The position numbers were made by a program, and so were the translations under genes. From positions 8,680,001 to 8,744,000 of the forward strand of contig NZ_CP011533.1 of the NCBI RefSeq assembly GCF_001704275.1: a stretch of 64,000 nucleotides of DNA. Reading direction: 5' to 3'. This document shows positions 35,870 to 44,140 of the stretch, piece after piece (position 1 is the first letter of the stretch; every line of letters begins with the position of its first letter). Origin of the DNA: Streptomyces noursei ATCC 11455. GTDB lineage: Bacteria; Actinomycetota; Actinomycetes; Streptomycetales; Streptomycetaceae. The notes under the pieces were generated by a model. That model was given only the letters and a program-made list of their open reading frames with translations, was not told the DNA's origin and searched no databases.

Positions 35870-35886
35870 ATGAAAATGAATTCCAT
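35870..35886. promoter_or_regulatory. Zur-like box between the CobW operon and the His-rich gene
   Basis: atgaaaatgaattccat pairs in 6 of 8 arm positions and closely matches the box at 27985. It lies 224 bp before the first CobW-operon gene on the minus strand and 160 bp before the His-rich gene on the plus strand, so it may control both. Confidence 0.65.
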
Positions 35887-36046
35887 GTCCATTTGTGCGC
35901 GCGGAGTGCACCGGGATCGGAACCACCCTGATTCCGGCCGACCTCCGGCGACTTTTGTGAATGCCAAGCTTGGTTAACACTGAAGGTGCAGGATCTCTCC
36001 CGTCGGAAGGGATCCGTTGACGCGGGGGGAGAGAGCAGGGTTTGCC

Positions 36047-36346
36047 ATGCTGGCCAGTGCGCACACTTCTCACGCGAACCACACGCACCAGCACGGGGCG
36101 GGATGCGGGCACGTCGCCGTCCCGCACGACGACCACGTCGACTACGTACACGGCGGGCACGTGCACCGGATCCATGACGGCCACGCCGACGAGTGCGAGC
36201 CCACAGGCCACACGGTCCACCAGGACCACGACCACCAGCACCGGCCCGGATGCGGCCACGTCGCCATACCGCACGCCGACCATGTGGATTACGTCCACGA
36301 CGGGCACCGCCACGCCCTGCACGACGGGCACTGGGACGACCACTGA
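36047..36346 (+). CDS. Duplicated His-rich metal-binding protein
   Basis: A 99-aa protein, about a quarter histidine, built from two near-identical repeats. Each reads roughly H-x-H-Q-H-(G/R)-x-G-C-G-H-V-A-(V/I)-P-H-x-D-H-V-D-Y-V-H-x-G-H, centred near residues 25 and 75, linked by an acidic DECEP segment. There is no signal peptide or membrane span, so it is probably a cytosolic zinc buffer; homologues are sometimes misnamed zinc transporter permease. ATG 36047 is used; a TTG at 36017 is also open. It diverges from the CobW operon across the Zur-like box. Confidence 0.75.
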   Translation: MLASAHTSHANHTHQHGAGCGHVAVPHDDHVDYVHGGHVHRIHDGHADECEPTGHTVHQDHDHQHRPGCGHVAIPHADHVDYVHDGHRHALHDGHWDDH

Positions 36347-36781
36347 TCCCGTGCCGTGACCCCAAGTGGCTTCCCCGGTACGGGGATTGCGCCGTGGAGT
36401 GTCCAAAGCTCTGACGAGCTGGGGTGAACCAGCCATGGTGGGCTGGTCCGCGCTTTGTCGTGTCCGTCCGGCGCTCGTGCGTCCCGGCCGCAAGGAGGCG
36501 AGAGACATGGACGGCCATTCCGGAAGTCCGGGCCACAGTCGGCCCCGCATCCGTATGTCGTCTCCGACCTCCGGTACGCGGTAACCACCTCCCCTGCGCG
36601 CTGCAGGCGCCCCTCCGCCACACCTGTGCGGCCACCGGCCGTGCGGGGTCGCCGTGCTGCGCCCTCGCAGGGGATCGCTGCTGCGCACCCAATCTCCCCG
36701 CCCCTCAGAAGGCCGACACCACTACCGTCCCCGCTGCGGGAGACGCCTGCGCAGGAAGCACAGAGCGGCTGTGCCGGCCAG
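36347..36781. other. Gene-free region
   Basis: About 435 bp between the His-rich gene and a decayed methyltransferase. Open frames here are shadow-like with poor composition. No RNA gene or clear repeat is seen. Confidence 0.5.
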
Positions 36782-37340
36782 TCAACTCCCCACCGAACAC
36801 GCTCCATTGGCCGACCCGCTCGGGAGGTGCCCGCCGCCGGCGTCTGTGGTGACGACCTGCGGGTGAAACCCGATGCTGCCGAGCCGGTCGGCCGCTGCCT
36901 CGGCGAGGTAGGCATCCACGTCCAGGGTGGTCACGTACCGGTCCCCGAAGCGCCGGCAGGCCAGGGCAGCGCTGTAGCCGGACCCGGTCGCCAGATCCAG
37001 GATGCGGGCCCCGGAGTGCAAGCGTCCGTGCTGGAGCATCTGCACCACGAGACCGGGATGGGTGGAGGACGAGGTGGGGTGGCCGGTCACCGGCTGTCCG
37101 GGGCGCGTGGTCGGCGTGCAGCGGGCCGACGCGGGTCACCAGCGTCTGGCCCGTGTACGCGGCTTGCATCCACGCCTCGGTGTCGTCCGCTCCGTTGGTT
37201 ACTGTCCATCCGTGGGGGCCCGAGGCGTACCAGCGGGGCACGCACAGGTGCCGGCGTACATCCCTGAGCGGCCCATGCCAGTCGGACGTCGGATATGAGA
37301 CGGCACGGGCGAGGGATGCGGCGTGCGGCTTCCAGTCCAT
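36782..37340 (-). pseudogene. Decayed PCMT-like methyltransferase
   Basis: The 5' part (start near 37340) reads MDWKPHAASLARAVSYPTS then GWTVTNGADDTEAWMQAAYT. After a frameshift near 37095 the SAM-binding part continues as MTGHPTSSSTHPGLVVQML, ARILDLATGSGYSAALACRR and FGDRYVTTLDVDAYLAEAA. This order matches actinobacterial protein-L-isoaspartate methyltransferase-like proteins. The C-terminal half is lost: the frame stops soon after VVTTDAGGGH. Both a frameshift and a truncation are present, so no working enzyme is expected. Confidence 0.7.
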
Positions 37341-37432
37341 CACGGACACCCGCTTCAGGAGAGCGGGGGAGGGGGAAGGGGAGGCTCTCGTGCGGCCTGA
37401 CGCCTGACGCTCTGCCGTTGGACTGGCTCCGG

Positions 37433-37804
37433 TCAGCCTCCGTGCGCGGTGAGCGTGTAGCCCTCCGGGCCCTCGAAGGAGAACATCGGCCCGAAGGGGC
37501 TGTTCGCCATCGGGGTGAGGATCGTGATTCCGGCGGCGACGAGTCGGTCGTGGAGCTGGTGGGCGTCGGGAGTCCGGAACCAGAGCACCACGCCGAGGCC
37601 GGGGCGTGCGGCGTCGGCGAGGTCGATGCCCGGGAGGAGCTCGCGGACGGCGAACGGGGTCGGCTTGGTGTCGAACACGACCGCGTGCGGCGGTGAGACC
37701 GCGGCCCGACGCAAGCCCAGATGCTGCTCGCAGAAGGCCGCGGCCGCTGCCACATCGCGGACCTGCAGGGCGACGAAGTCGGGGCCGTCGATGGCGACAG
37801 ACAT
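37433..37804 (-). CDS. VOC (glyoxalase-fold) family protein
   Basis: A 123-aa vicinal-oxygen-chelate protein: DFVALQVRDVAAAAAFCEQHLG, LGVVLWFRTPDAHQLHDRLV and SFEGPEGYTLTAHGG give the paired beta-alpha-beta-beta-beta units. Members are metal-dependent lyases or drug-binding proteins; the substrate is unknown. GGAGGAAG lies 7 bases before the ATG. It diverges from a MarR gene with two matching operators between, so it is very likely the MarR target. Confidence 0.8.
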   Translation of the reverse strand: MSVAIDGPDFVALQVRDVAAAAAFCEQHLGLRRAAVSPPHAVVFDTKPTPFAVRELLPGIDLADAARPGLGVVLWFRTPDAHQLHDRLVAAGITILTPMANSPFGPMFSFEGPEGYTLTAHGG

Positions 37805-37823
37805 AGGTACTTCCTCCATTCAT

Positions 37824-37841
37824 ATGTCAGAACTTTGACAT
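37824..37841. promoter_or_regulatory. MarR operator 1
   Basis: atgtcagaactttgacat has perfect ATGTCA/TGACAT arms with 6 bases between them. It lies 20 bp before the VOC gene start. Confidence 0.75.
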
Positions 37842-37869
37842 GGGTGAGGGTAGGAGGGGGTGCGCCCCT

Positions 37870-37887
37870 ATGTCAAAATGCTGACAT
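37870..37887. promoter_or_regulatory. MarR operator 2, overlapping the marR start
   Basis: atgtcaaaatgctgacat has the same arms and spacing as operator 1, centred 46 bp away. Its right arm overlaps the ATG of the MarR gene, implying autoregulation and a very short leader. Confidence 0.75.
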
Positions 37888-38347
37888 GATGGAGAGTGAG
37901 CCCACCGGCCCGTCCCACCCCGCGGCGGACGTCACCCAGCACGTGGGATACCTGATCAAACGGGCCCAGGCGGCGTTGCGCAGCGCCATGGACAAGGTCC
38001 TGCGTGCGCATGGGCTCACCGTGCCGCAGTACGCCACCCTGGAGCTGCTGGCCCTGAGTCCAGGCATGTCCAACGCCGAACTCGCCCGCGCGACCTTCGT
38101 CACCAGGCAGTCCGGCAGCGTCGTCCTTCGGGGTCTGCAGGAAGCCGGCCTGATCACCCGTCCGGCGACCGTCGACCATGGCCGTGCCCTGCCCACCCAT
38201 CTCACGGAGGAGGGTCACAGGCGCCTGGCCACGGTCCAGGCCGCCGTCTACGCCGTCGAACAGCGCATGGTCGAGGCCATCCCGCCCCAGCGCATGCCGG
38301 CGCTCCTCGCCGACCTCGACCGCCTGGCGACAGCCCTGGAGGAGTGA
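37886..38347 (+). CDS. MarR-family transcriptional regulator
   Basis: A 153-aa MarR protein: YLIKRAQAALRSAMDKVLR, TVPQYATLELLALSPGMSN, the recognition part LARATFVTRQSGSVVLRGLQ and wing LITRPATVDHGRALPTHLT, ending in the dimer helix. It should bind the two operators in the 81-bp gap to the VOC gene and respond to a small phenolic or redox ligand. The ATG at 37886 or 37889 lies within operator 2, so there is no room for a normal ribosome binding site and the mRNA may be leaderless. Confidence 0.85.
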   Translation: MMESEPTGPSHPAADVTQHVGYLIKRAQAALRSAMDKVLRAHGLTVPQYATLELLALSPGMSNAELARATFVTRQSGSVVLRGLQEAGLITRPATVDHGRALPTHLTEEGHRRLATVQAAVYAVEQRMVEAIPPQRMPALLADLDRLATALEE

Positions 38348-38401
38348 ACCGTCATGTAGTTGGGGGCGGTTCGTCGGTGGCGCTGAACGAGGAGTGCCGT
38401 T

Positions 38402-38968
38402 TCAGACGGTGCGACCGAAGTAGGCGGCGATCTCGTCGAGGGCGGGAGCTCCCTCGGGCGCGGGCCTGGACGGGCCGAACAGCCTGGTCTGGGACCGGAG
38501 CGCGTCAGGGAACCTGTCGTACCAGCGCTGATGGACGGCCTGGACGGCATCCGGGACCCCGCGGCGGTCCTGGCCGGTGGCGGTGGCCACATCCCAGCCG
38601 TGGAGTGTCGCCTCCAGTAGGTGCAGGTCCGTGACCAACGGTCCCTGTCCGCCGCCCGGCATCGGCATCCGACGCTCCACTGCGCCGTCGGTCCGCCAGG
38701 CGTCGAGGGCGTCCTCGGCGCCCCGGGCGTAGGCGTCGCCGGGCTGCCGGCCACCGATCTGGTCCTGCGCGAACAGGGAGAAGTCGGGAGCGCCGCCCTG
38801 CGCCAGGCGGACGTAGTAGAGGTTGCCGGCCACCAGGTGGTTGGCCAGGGCGTATACGTCGAACTCGGCGCAGGGGGTGGGCTGCCCGTACTGCTCCGGT
38901 GTGACGTTCTTCAGGAGCCGGGTGGTGTGGATCAGGGTCTTACCGAGCAGTTCGATGACCTCGGTCAC
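38402..38968 (-). CDS. TIGR03086-type mycothiol-dependent-fold (DinB-like) protein
   Basis: A 188-aa four-helix protein related to the maleylpyruvate-isomerase N-terminal/DinB-like group common in actinobacteria. It has PTPCAEFDVYALANHLVAGN (near residue 30), the usual W/F-D-x-x-x-L-x-x-H metal-helix region, and HLLEATLHGWDVATATGQD (near 115), a second conserved His/Asp helix, with a C-terminal GAPALDEIAAYFGR. Family members bind a divalent metal and are thought to act with mycothiol; the reaction here is unknown. It converges with the MarR gene. Confidence 0.8.
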   Translation of the reverse strand: MTEVIELLGKTLIHTTRLLKNVTPEQYGQPTPCAEFDVYALANHLVAGNLYYVRLAQGGAPDFSLFAQDQIGGRQPGDAYARGAEDALDAWRTDGAVERRMPMPGGGQGPLVTDLHLLEATLHGWDVATATGQDRRGVPDAVQAVHQRWYDRFPDALRSQTRLFGPSRPAPEGAPALDEIAAYFGRTV

Positions 38969-39298
38969 GATGATCTGTGCCCTTTCGTCTGCGGGGGCCC
39001 GCCCGCCGGCGCGTGGGTTTGCGCCCCCGTCCTTCGATGCCGTCGGCGGATGTGCCGGTGGCTGCAGAGTGCACCAGATCTAGGACGCAAGGCGCCCTAC
39101 ATGCCGGCGCCCGCCTGGTGTGGGGCCCAACTCGGGGGCATGGGTTGATGGGTAGTCCTGGCTTGTCGGTCATCTCTCTCCCCCCGCGATCGCGCCGCGC
39201 CGCCGCCCGCACCGTCGTTGCTGCCGCGCGGCTGCTGGCCCAGCTGCCCCGCCCAAGCGCCTGCCCTCAGCGGCACCACGGGCCCGGACGCTGCCCGG
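38969..39298. other. Gene-free region
   Basis: About 330 bp between two minus-strand genes. No frame has good composition or a start signal, and no repeat or RNA is recognised. Confidence 0.5.
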
Positions 39299-39658
39299 TC
39301 ACCTGCTGGCGTCGGCGGCTTCGGGCTGCGCGACGTCGCCGTCGGAGGGTGCGGAGGCGGCGGTTCGGGCCGAGGCTTTGAGTCGCCGGTACGCGATCAC
39401 CACACGTACCAGGACCACCGAGACGAGGGCGCCGACCGCAGCGAGGGCACCCCGTTCCCACCAGGTCACCCCAGGGCCTCGTGCGGTGAACGCCCCTATC
39501 AACATGAGGGGCCCGAAGAGCAGAAGAACGAAGACCCGCCAGTTGTTCCACTGCGACCAGGACTCTTGCTGGCGACCGTCGAGCCCCACAGGGAAAATGC
39601 AGGCGGCAAGAAGCGTGGGCCATGAGCGCTTGGGTTCGGGGCGTGGGGTTCGCGGCAT
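39299..39658 (-). CDS. Small two-TM membrane protein
   Basis: A 119-aa protein with two membrane spans (VFVLLLFGPLMLIGAF and GALAAVGALVSVVLVRVVIAY), a basic N terminus (MPRTPRPEPKRSW) and an acidic Ala-rich tail. No family is recognised. ATG 39658 is used because an upstream extension of the same frame runs through the large palindrome at 39705 and is not protein-like. Confidence 0.6.
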   Translation of the reverse strand: MPRTPRPEPKRSWPTLLAACIFPVGLDGRQQESWSQWNNWRVFVLLLFGPLMLIGAFTARGPGVTWWERGALAAVGALVSVVLVRVVIAYRRLKASARTAASAPSDGDVAQPEAADASR

Positions 39659-39704
39659 GGAACCAAGTATCCCAGACAGAGCAAAACGGAAGAATGCGCC
39701 TCGT

Positions 39705-39740
39705 GGCCTTGCCGGTACTGGTACCAATACCGGCAAGGCC
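39705..39740. repeat. Near-perfect 36-bp palindrome
   Basis: Arms ggccttgccggta and taccggcaaggcc (13 bp each) are perfect. The ten bases between them (ctggtaccaa) also pair except at one position, so the whole 36 bp is one palindrome with a single mismatched pair. It lies 47 bp upstream of the small membrane gene. It may be an operator, a strong hairpin, or a recombination scar. Confidence 0.75.
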
Positions 39741-39927
39741 GCTGCGCGCCTGTCCGCGCACATGGCCGGGGGAGTCGACTGGTCGCCGCACCGCCGCTGC
39801 GGGCGGGGAGTCGAATACCTCTCGGCGCTCGTCGGCCCGGTCGGTGCCTTGACCCGTTGTCGCCGAAACTCAACGGGGACGACCAGTGCCAACAGCGCGG
39901 TGGGCCACCAGACATGGGGTATGCCGG

Positions 39928-40440
39928 TCATTCCTTCTCTCCTTCGTGGGCGAGCACGAATCCGATCGCCTCGCGCAGTTCGTTGAGCGCGTCGGACTCC
40001 CGGAAGGTCCCGTGCAAGACGGTCATGAGAATGCCGAGATACGAGAAATAGACGACCCGTGCGCCGCGGCCGGCGTCGGCGTCGTCCAGGCCCGCCCGCG
40101 CGAGCACCTCGGTGATCTCGGCGATCAGGGACAGCGCGAGGTTCTGGAAGATCGCCGACTCGTGTGCTCCTCGGACGATGATCGCGGCGTACTCGCGTGA
40201 GAGGTCCTCGTCGAGGGCGAAGTGCCGGATGAAGGGCTCGAACAAGGCCATGGCCGTGTCTGCTGCGGTGCTTGCTGCCGTGATTGCCTTGGTGCCTGCG
40301 GACGGTGGGACGGCGGGGGGTTTGTCTTGGTCGTCGGTTCTGGCGCGGTGCACGGCATCGATCCAGCTGTCGAAGATCGCGACGAGAAGCGCGTCCTTGT
40401 CGCCGACCGACATCACCGTCCCGGTACTGACTGCCGCATT
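39928..40440 (-). pseudogene. TetR-family regulator lacking its DNA-binding N terminus
   Basis: The C-terminal part is a good TetR ligand domain (AALFEPFIRHFALDEDLSREY-like, then IIVRGAHESAIFQNLALSLI and YFSYLGILMTVLHGTFRES). The end of the HTH survives as VSTGTVMSVGDKDALLVAIF, but a residue is missing (family: TLxxYVGxKDxLL) and everything before it is unrelated low-quality sequence. The gene is truncated at its 5' end near 40440 and would lack DNA binding unless a short GTG-started form has another role. Confidence 0.6.
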
Positions 40441-40535
40441 ATCCTGTCGCGTCCCGGGGCGCGATGCCCCGTCGAGTGCAGGCTTCAGTTGTGCGATTCG
40501 AGCAGGCGGGTTGGTCGCGGTGCGGCCCGCCGGGG

Positions 40536-41492
40536 CTATCTGCGCCGCGGGTCGGGGTCGAGGCCGGTCAGGTCGCGGCTGGCGTCCCAGAGTCGGGCGG
40601 CGACGGCGGTGTCGGCGAGATGACTCCATACCGTTTCTTGCCTGGGGGCGCCGCGCAGCCCGAACACGCGAGGTCCCCACAACTGCCCGCCGTGCACGGC
40701 CGGGTCGAGCACCGCTCGGACCGCGGGCCAGGCGGCGGTGTGTTTGCCCTGAACCACAAGGGCGGCGGGGGCCGCGCTCAGTCGCGCACCGACGCGTCGC
40801 ACATGGACAGGCGGTCGTGACGGGGTGAGGGAGTCCAGGGCGCCGCCGGGATGGACCACCACGCTCGCCGTCGAGCTGCCGGCGGTGCGCAGGCGGCGGT
40901 CGAGTTCGAGTCCGAAGTACATCTGGGCCAGCTTGGAACGTCCGTAGCTGCGCTTGGCCCGATAGTCCCGCTGGGACTGAAGGTCGTCCAGGTCCAGCCG
41001 TTCCGATTTCGCGGCGAAACTGCCGACGGTCACGATGCGTGCCGCCGGTGCGGCCGACAGCAGCGGCATCAGCCGGGCGGTCAGCGCGAAGTGCCCGAGG
41101 TGATTGGTGCCGAACATGACCTCGTGGCCGTCCCGGGTTTCGCGACGTGGTGGGTCATCGAGTGCGACGCCGGCATTATGGACCACCGCGTCGAGGCGAG
41201 GCGTCTCCAGCGCGTCCACCACGGTGCTGAGCGACGGAAGGTCGGCGAGGTCCAGCCGAACGGAACGTACCCGCGCGCCAGGCACACGCGAGCGGATCGA
41301 GGCCATGGCCGCTTCGGCTTTCGCCGTGTCCCGGCTGCCCAGCACGAGGGTGGCCCCGGTCGCGGAGAGCTGCTCCGCGATGAAGTACCCGATGCCCGCG
41401 TTGCCGCCGGTGACGAGGAAGACGCTGCCTTCGGCGCGCGGTAGCCGGTGAACATCCCAAGTGGGGATGGAGGATGAGGATGGGGACGACAT
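40536..41492 (-). CDS. Short-chain dehydrogenase/reductase
   Basis: A 318-aa classical-type SDR of the WW-domain-oxidoreductase/retinol-dehydrogenase-like group. The cofactor motif VTGGNAGIGYFIAE is at residues 30-43, the structural VHNAG near 110, and the catalytic YGRSK near 185 with a serine upstream (TVGSFAAKSE). A C-terminal extension (VRAVLDPAVHGGQLWGPR) fits substrate-binding loops. It would use NAD(P)H on a small carbonyl or alcohol. ATG 41492 gives a normal 30-residue leader. It sits among decayed genes but is itself intact. Confidence 0.85.
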   Translation of the reverse strand: MSSPSSSSIPTWDVHRLPRAEGSVFLVTGGNAGIGYFIAEQLSATGATLVLGSRDTAKAEAAMASIRSRVPGARVRSVRLDLADLPSLSTVVDALETPRLDAVVHNAGVALDDPPRRETRDGHEVMFGTNHLGHFALTARLMPLLSAAPAARIVTVGSFAAKSERLDLDDLQSQRDYRAKRSYGRSKLAQMYFGLELDRRLRTAGSSTASVVVHPGGALDSLTPSRPPVHVRRVGARLSAAPAALVVQGKHTAAWPAVRAVLDPAVHGGQLWGPRVFGLRGAPRQETVWSHLADTAVAARLWDASRDLTGLDPDPRRR

Positions 41493-41639
41493 GACGGTGC
41501 GCTCCGTTGGTCGGAAGGTCGAAAGGGGCACGGTCGCCCCGGAAGGAGCGGCTGGTCGTCCATGGTTCCAGCGGGCACCGACACTTCGCCTATGGACCAC
41601 CGACAACCGCGCCGGAGGCCCGACATCCCGTCGACCTGC

Positions 41640-42690
41640 TGCCGACCCGTCGTCGGCATGCCGCGCCGGCCTGCTCAGGCCGATGAGCTGGACGCCTGTG
41701 GCATGTCGTCCGCGAACCCGGTGGGCACGCTCACCGCGGGCACGCCGACGAGGGAGGTCACGGTGCACAGGGCTCCCGCCGGCATCATCCGGGCGTGGCT
41801 CTCGGCGTCGGTGTCGTCGGGGAGCAGGTCGGCCCCGGGACGGGCTGGGGGCAGGTGGTCCCGAGGAGCGGTGGGTAGCTGTCCAGGAACTTGGCCCAGT
41901 CACGTTGGATGCCGAGGCGGGCGCCGGTCTGCTCGAGGAACTCGGTCATGATGAGCTTGCCGTAACACTCCAGGGTCTCGGGCAGCCGGGGGATCTGCAC
42001 CTCCTCCACGGCGTGGCCCGCCCGCTCCAGGACGGTGGCCGCTTCGTCGATGGCGGCGCGGATCTGGGGGTGGACGCCGACTCCGGCCGGGTCGGCCACG
42101 ATGCCGACCTTGAGCGGGCCGGTGGGGCGGGGGCCGCATGCGGGTACCGGGACCGCCCGCGGGTCCTCCAGGTCCGCGCCCGCCAGCGCCTCGTATGCCG
42201 CGCGCAGGTCGGCGACGGAGCGGGCGATCGGGCCGTCGACGGGGATGAGTTGGGAGGCCAGCATCGGTTCCTGGCCCATGATGCGGTGGTCGGCGGCGAA
42301 GCGGCCGTAGCTCGGCTTCAGCGCGGCCACCCCGTTGAAGGCCGCGGGCATGCGCACCGAGCCGCCGGAGTCGCTGCCGAGCCCGAGCGCCGCCATGCCG
42401 ACCGCCACGGCCACCCCGTCGCCGCTGCTGCCCGCGCCCGGGGTCTTCGACCGGTCCCAGGGGTTGTACGTCCTGCCGTACAACTGGCTCGCGGGGTCCA
42501 AGGAGATCGCCAGGTCGGGCATGTTGGTGTGGCCGATCGGGATGGCTCCCGCGGCACGGAGCCGGCGCACCGGCGGGGAGTCGGCCTCGGTCACGTGATC
42601 CCGGAACTTCCGCACGCCGTGCGTGGTCGCCCACCCCGCCACGTGGATGTTCTCCTTGACGGTGAAGGGCACTCCGGCCAGCGGGCCGAG
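41640..42690 (-). pseudogene. Amidase-signature enzyme, frameshifted and N-terminally truncated
   Basis: The amidase core is clear: PFTVKENIHVAGWATTHGV (catalytic Lys), IPIGHTNMPDLAISL, then TPGAGSSGDGVAVAVGMAAL with the cis-Ser, and SDSGGSVRMPAAFNG with the Ser nucleophile. The N-terminal 70 or so residues of a normal amidase are absent, replaced by an unrelated frame (next entry). At the other end the frame breaks near 41840: continuation is found in another frame as SLVGVPAVSVPTGFADDMPQ, then again as GVQLIGLSRPARHADD. At least two frameshifts make it a pseudogene. Confidence 0.75.
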
Positions 42691-42959
42691 GCACGGGCCT
42701 GGAGGGTGCCGCCGAGGTGCTCTGCGAGGGCGTCGACGAGAGCCTCGTGGCGAGCGTCCTGGCCGAAGGCGTCGAGGGCCAGCCCGGCAAGAGGCTCGAA
42801 GTTGTCCTTTGCGGCCTCGCGGACCGCGAAGGACATCGTCGAACGTATCCGGGCAAGGCCCGCGGCGGCCTTCACACCGCGCCAGAAGCCGGGCTCGGAG
42901 TAGCCGGGCTGGGTGTTGAAGAGCACGGCCAGCTGCTGCTCGTCGTCGGTCACGTCCAT
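42591..42959 (-). CDS. Hypothetical N-terminal fragment fused to amidase remnant
   Basis: A 122-aa frame. The first 88 residues look genuine (LFNTQPGYSEPGFWRGVKAA, MSFAVREAAKDNFEPLAGLA, ALVDALAEHLGGTLQARA) but I do not recognise them. The rest is the amidase gene read in the wrong frame, so this seems to be the 5' end of one gene joined to an internal part of the amidase gene by deletion. AAGGAG lies close to the ATG at 42959; a GTG two codons on has better spacing. Confidence 0.35.
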   Translation of the reverse strand: MDVTDDEQQLAVLFNTQPGYSEPGFWRGVKAAAGLARIRSTMSFAVREAAKDNFEPLAGLALDAFGQDARHEALVDALAEHLGGTLQARASARWPECPSPSRRTSTWRGGRPRTACGSSGIT

Positions 42960-43059
42960 CTCCTTCGCATAGGCGTCGGATCGGTATCGGCGTGCGGTGG
43001 CGGCGAAGGGGCCTGCTCCGTAGGGATTTTCCGCTGAAGTGGGCACGTGTTCCCGGGAC

Positions 43060-43392
43060 TTAGTGGTGTCGGACGGGAGGGCAGTGGCCGGTCTTCTCGC
43101 CGATCGTCTTGATCTCGGCGTTGGACCGCGGGTCGCCTGCGTAGTTGATCCGGTTGGTGCACCGTCCGTCGGACTTCTCGGCGGTGCCCGACGGCGTGCG
43201 GTGGGCGGCGTTGTGGTTGGTCTGGGGCGTGGCGGTGGAGGGCTGTGCGGTGTTGGCGTCGGCGCTGACCCCGCTGCCGGCAGCGGCGGAGGCGCTGGAC
43301 GAGGGCGAGGCGTTGGTGCCGCCTCCCTGGCAGGCGGTGAGCCCGAAGCGCCATGGGGCGCGGCCACCGCCAGGCGTCGTCGCGTGGAGCAT
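43060..43392 (-). CDS. Possible small lipoprotein with defective signal
   Basis: A 110-aa frame with a lipobox-like LTACQGG near residue 20, then a Ser/Ala/Thr-rich linker and a compact end with two cysteines (GRCTNRINYAG, GEKTGHCPPVRHH). This is the layout of small Streptomyces lipoproteins, but the 17 residues before the cysteine (TTPGGGRAPWRF) are not hydrophobic, so the signal peptide looks damaged. It may be a pseudogene. Confidence 0.4.
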   Translation of the reverse strand: MLHATTPGGGRAPWRFGLTACQGGGTNASPSSSASAAAGSGVSADANTAQPSTATPQTNHNAAHRTPSGTAEKSDGRCTNRINYAGDPRSNAEIKTIGEKTGHCPPVRHH

Positions 43393-43505
43393 CGGATTCC
43401 TGAGCGGTGAGACACACGGCGTTACGGGGCGCGGATCGCCCGGGCAACGAGGCTGTACGGCTGGCGAGCGGCACGTAGGGTCTGGGCAGGGTGCCTAGCA
43501 GCGTC

Positions 43506-43991
43506 CTAGCGGGACAGCCGCACCCCGGTGACCAGGTCCGGGCGGATGCGCAGGGCGTGGGTCATACGGTGGTCGGTCCAGGGGTGCAGCAATGCCTGGT
43601 AGTGGTCCAGGTCGGCGAGGTCCGTCACCAGGTGGCAGTAGCCGGTCACCACCACGCTCCAGCCGCAGTGGGTTGCCGGGTCGATGGCGTCGGCCTCGTA
43701 GGCGACGACCACGCCTTCGGCGTCCGCGTGCTCGGTGAGGGTGGCCAGTGCGGCGCCCTCGTGGGTGCGGATGATCACCTCGCCGTGGTGGAGGAGGTGG
43801 TTCACCGGGCGGATGGCCGGGAGTGCGTCCTGGGTGAAGACGATGCGGCCCAGCGACACGCTGCCCAGCAGCCGCAGGGCCTCGGTGCGGTCCAGTTCGG
43901 TGCTGCGGCGGGACGCCTCGCGGTCGGCCCAGGCCACCCATGCGGTGTCGGTGGTGATGCCGGCGGTGTGCCGGGCCGGGGTGTCGTTCAC
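43506..43991 (-). CDS. Pyridoxamine 5'-phosphate oxidase-fold protein
   Basis: A 161-aa split-barrel flavin or heme-binding protein. ALRLLGSVSLGRIVFTQDALP (near 40), PVNHLLHHGEVIIRTHEGAA and VVAYEADAIDPATHCGWSVVVTGYCHL match the actinobacterial PNPOx-like family found in hypoxia/dormancy regulons. It probably binds F420, FMN or heme; the reaction is not known. A DevR-type box lies 96 bp upstream at 44087, and the gene neighbours the DevR-like regulator, so expression is probably raised under low oxygen or NO. Confidence 0.82.
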   Translation of the reverse strand: MNDTPARHTAGITTDTAWVAWADREASRRSTELDRTEALRLLGSVSLGRIVFTQDALPAIRPVNHLLHHGEVIIRTHEGAALATLTEHADAEGVVVAYEADAIDPATHCGWSVVVTGYCHLVTDLADLDHYQALLHPWTDHRMTHALRIRPDLVTGVRLSR

Positions 43992-44086
43992 GGTGTGCTC
44001 CCTGTCCTGAGTCTGGCGAGGCTGTCGAGGTCGTCGAGGCGCTGGATCCGTCTGTCAGTAGACGGCCCCCGGCGTAGGGCTGCCAG

Positions 44087-44100
44087 GGGCCGTTCGGCCC
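44087..44100. promoter_or_regulatory. DevR/OsdR-type box 1
   Basis: gggccgttcggccc is a perfect palindrome with 6-bp arms around TT. The same sequence occurs at 45613-45626 and, with one change, at 48410-48425, all in intergenic regions of the hypoxia/NO cluster. Confidence 0.65.
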
Positions 44101-44140
44101 GGGCCGCGCGGAATTCGCGTGCGTCACGGCCCGGTTCGGG

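Noticed and set aside
33296..36688. A 1130-codon minus-strand open frame
   Set aside because: Only its last 343 codons are protein-like (the WD40 gene). The rest is the CobW operon and intergenic DNA read in another frame, low-complexity and Arg/Pro-rich.
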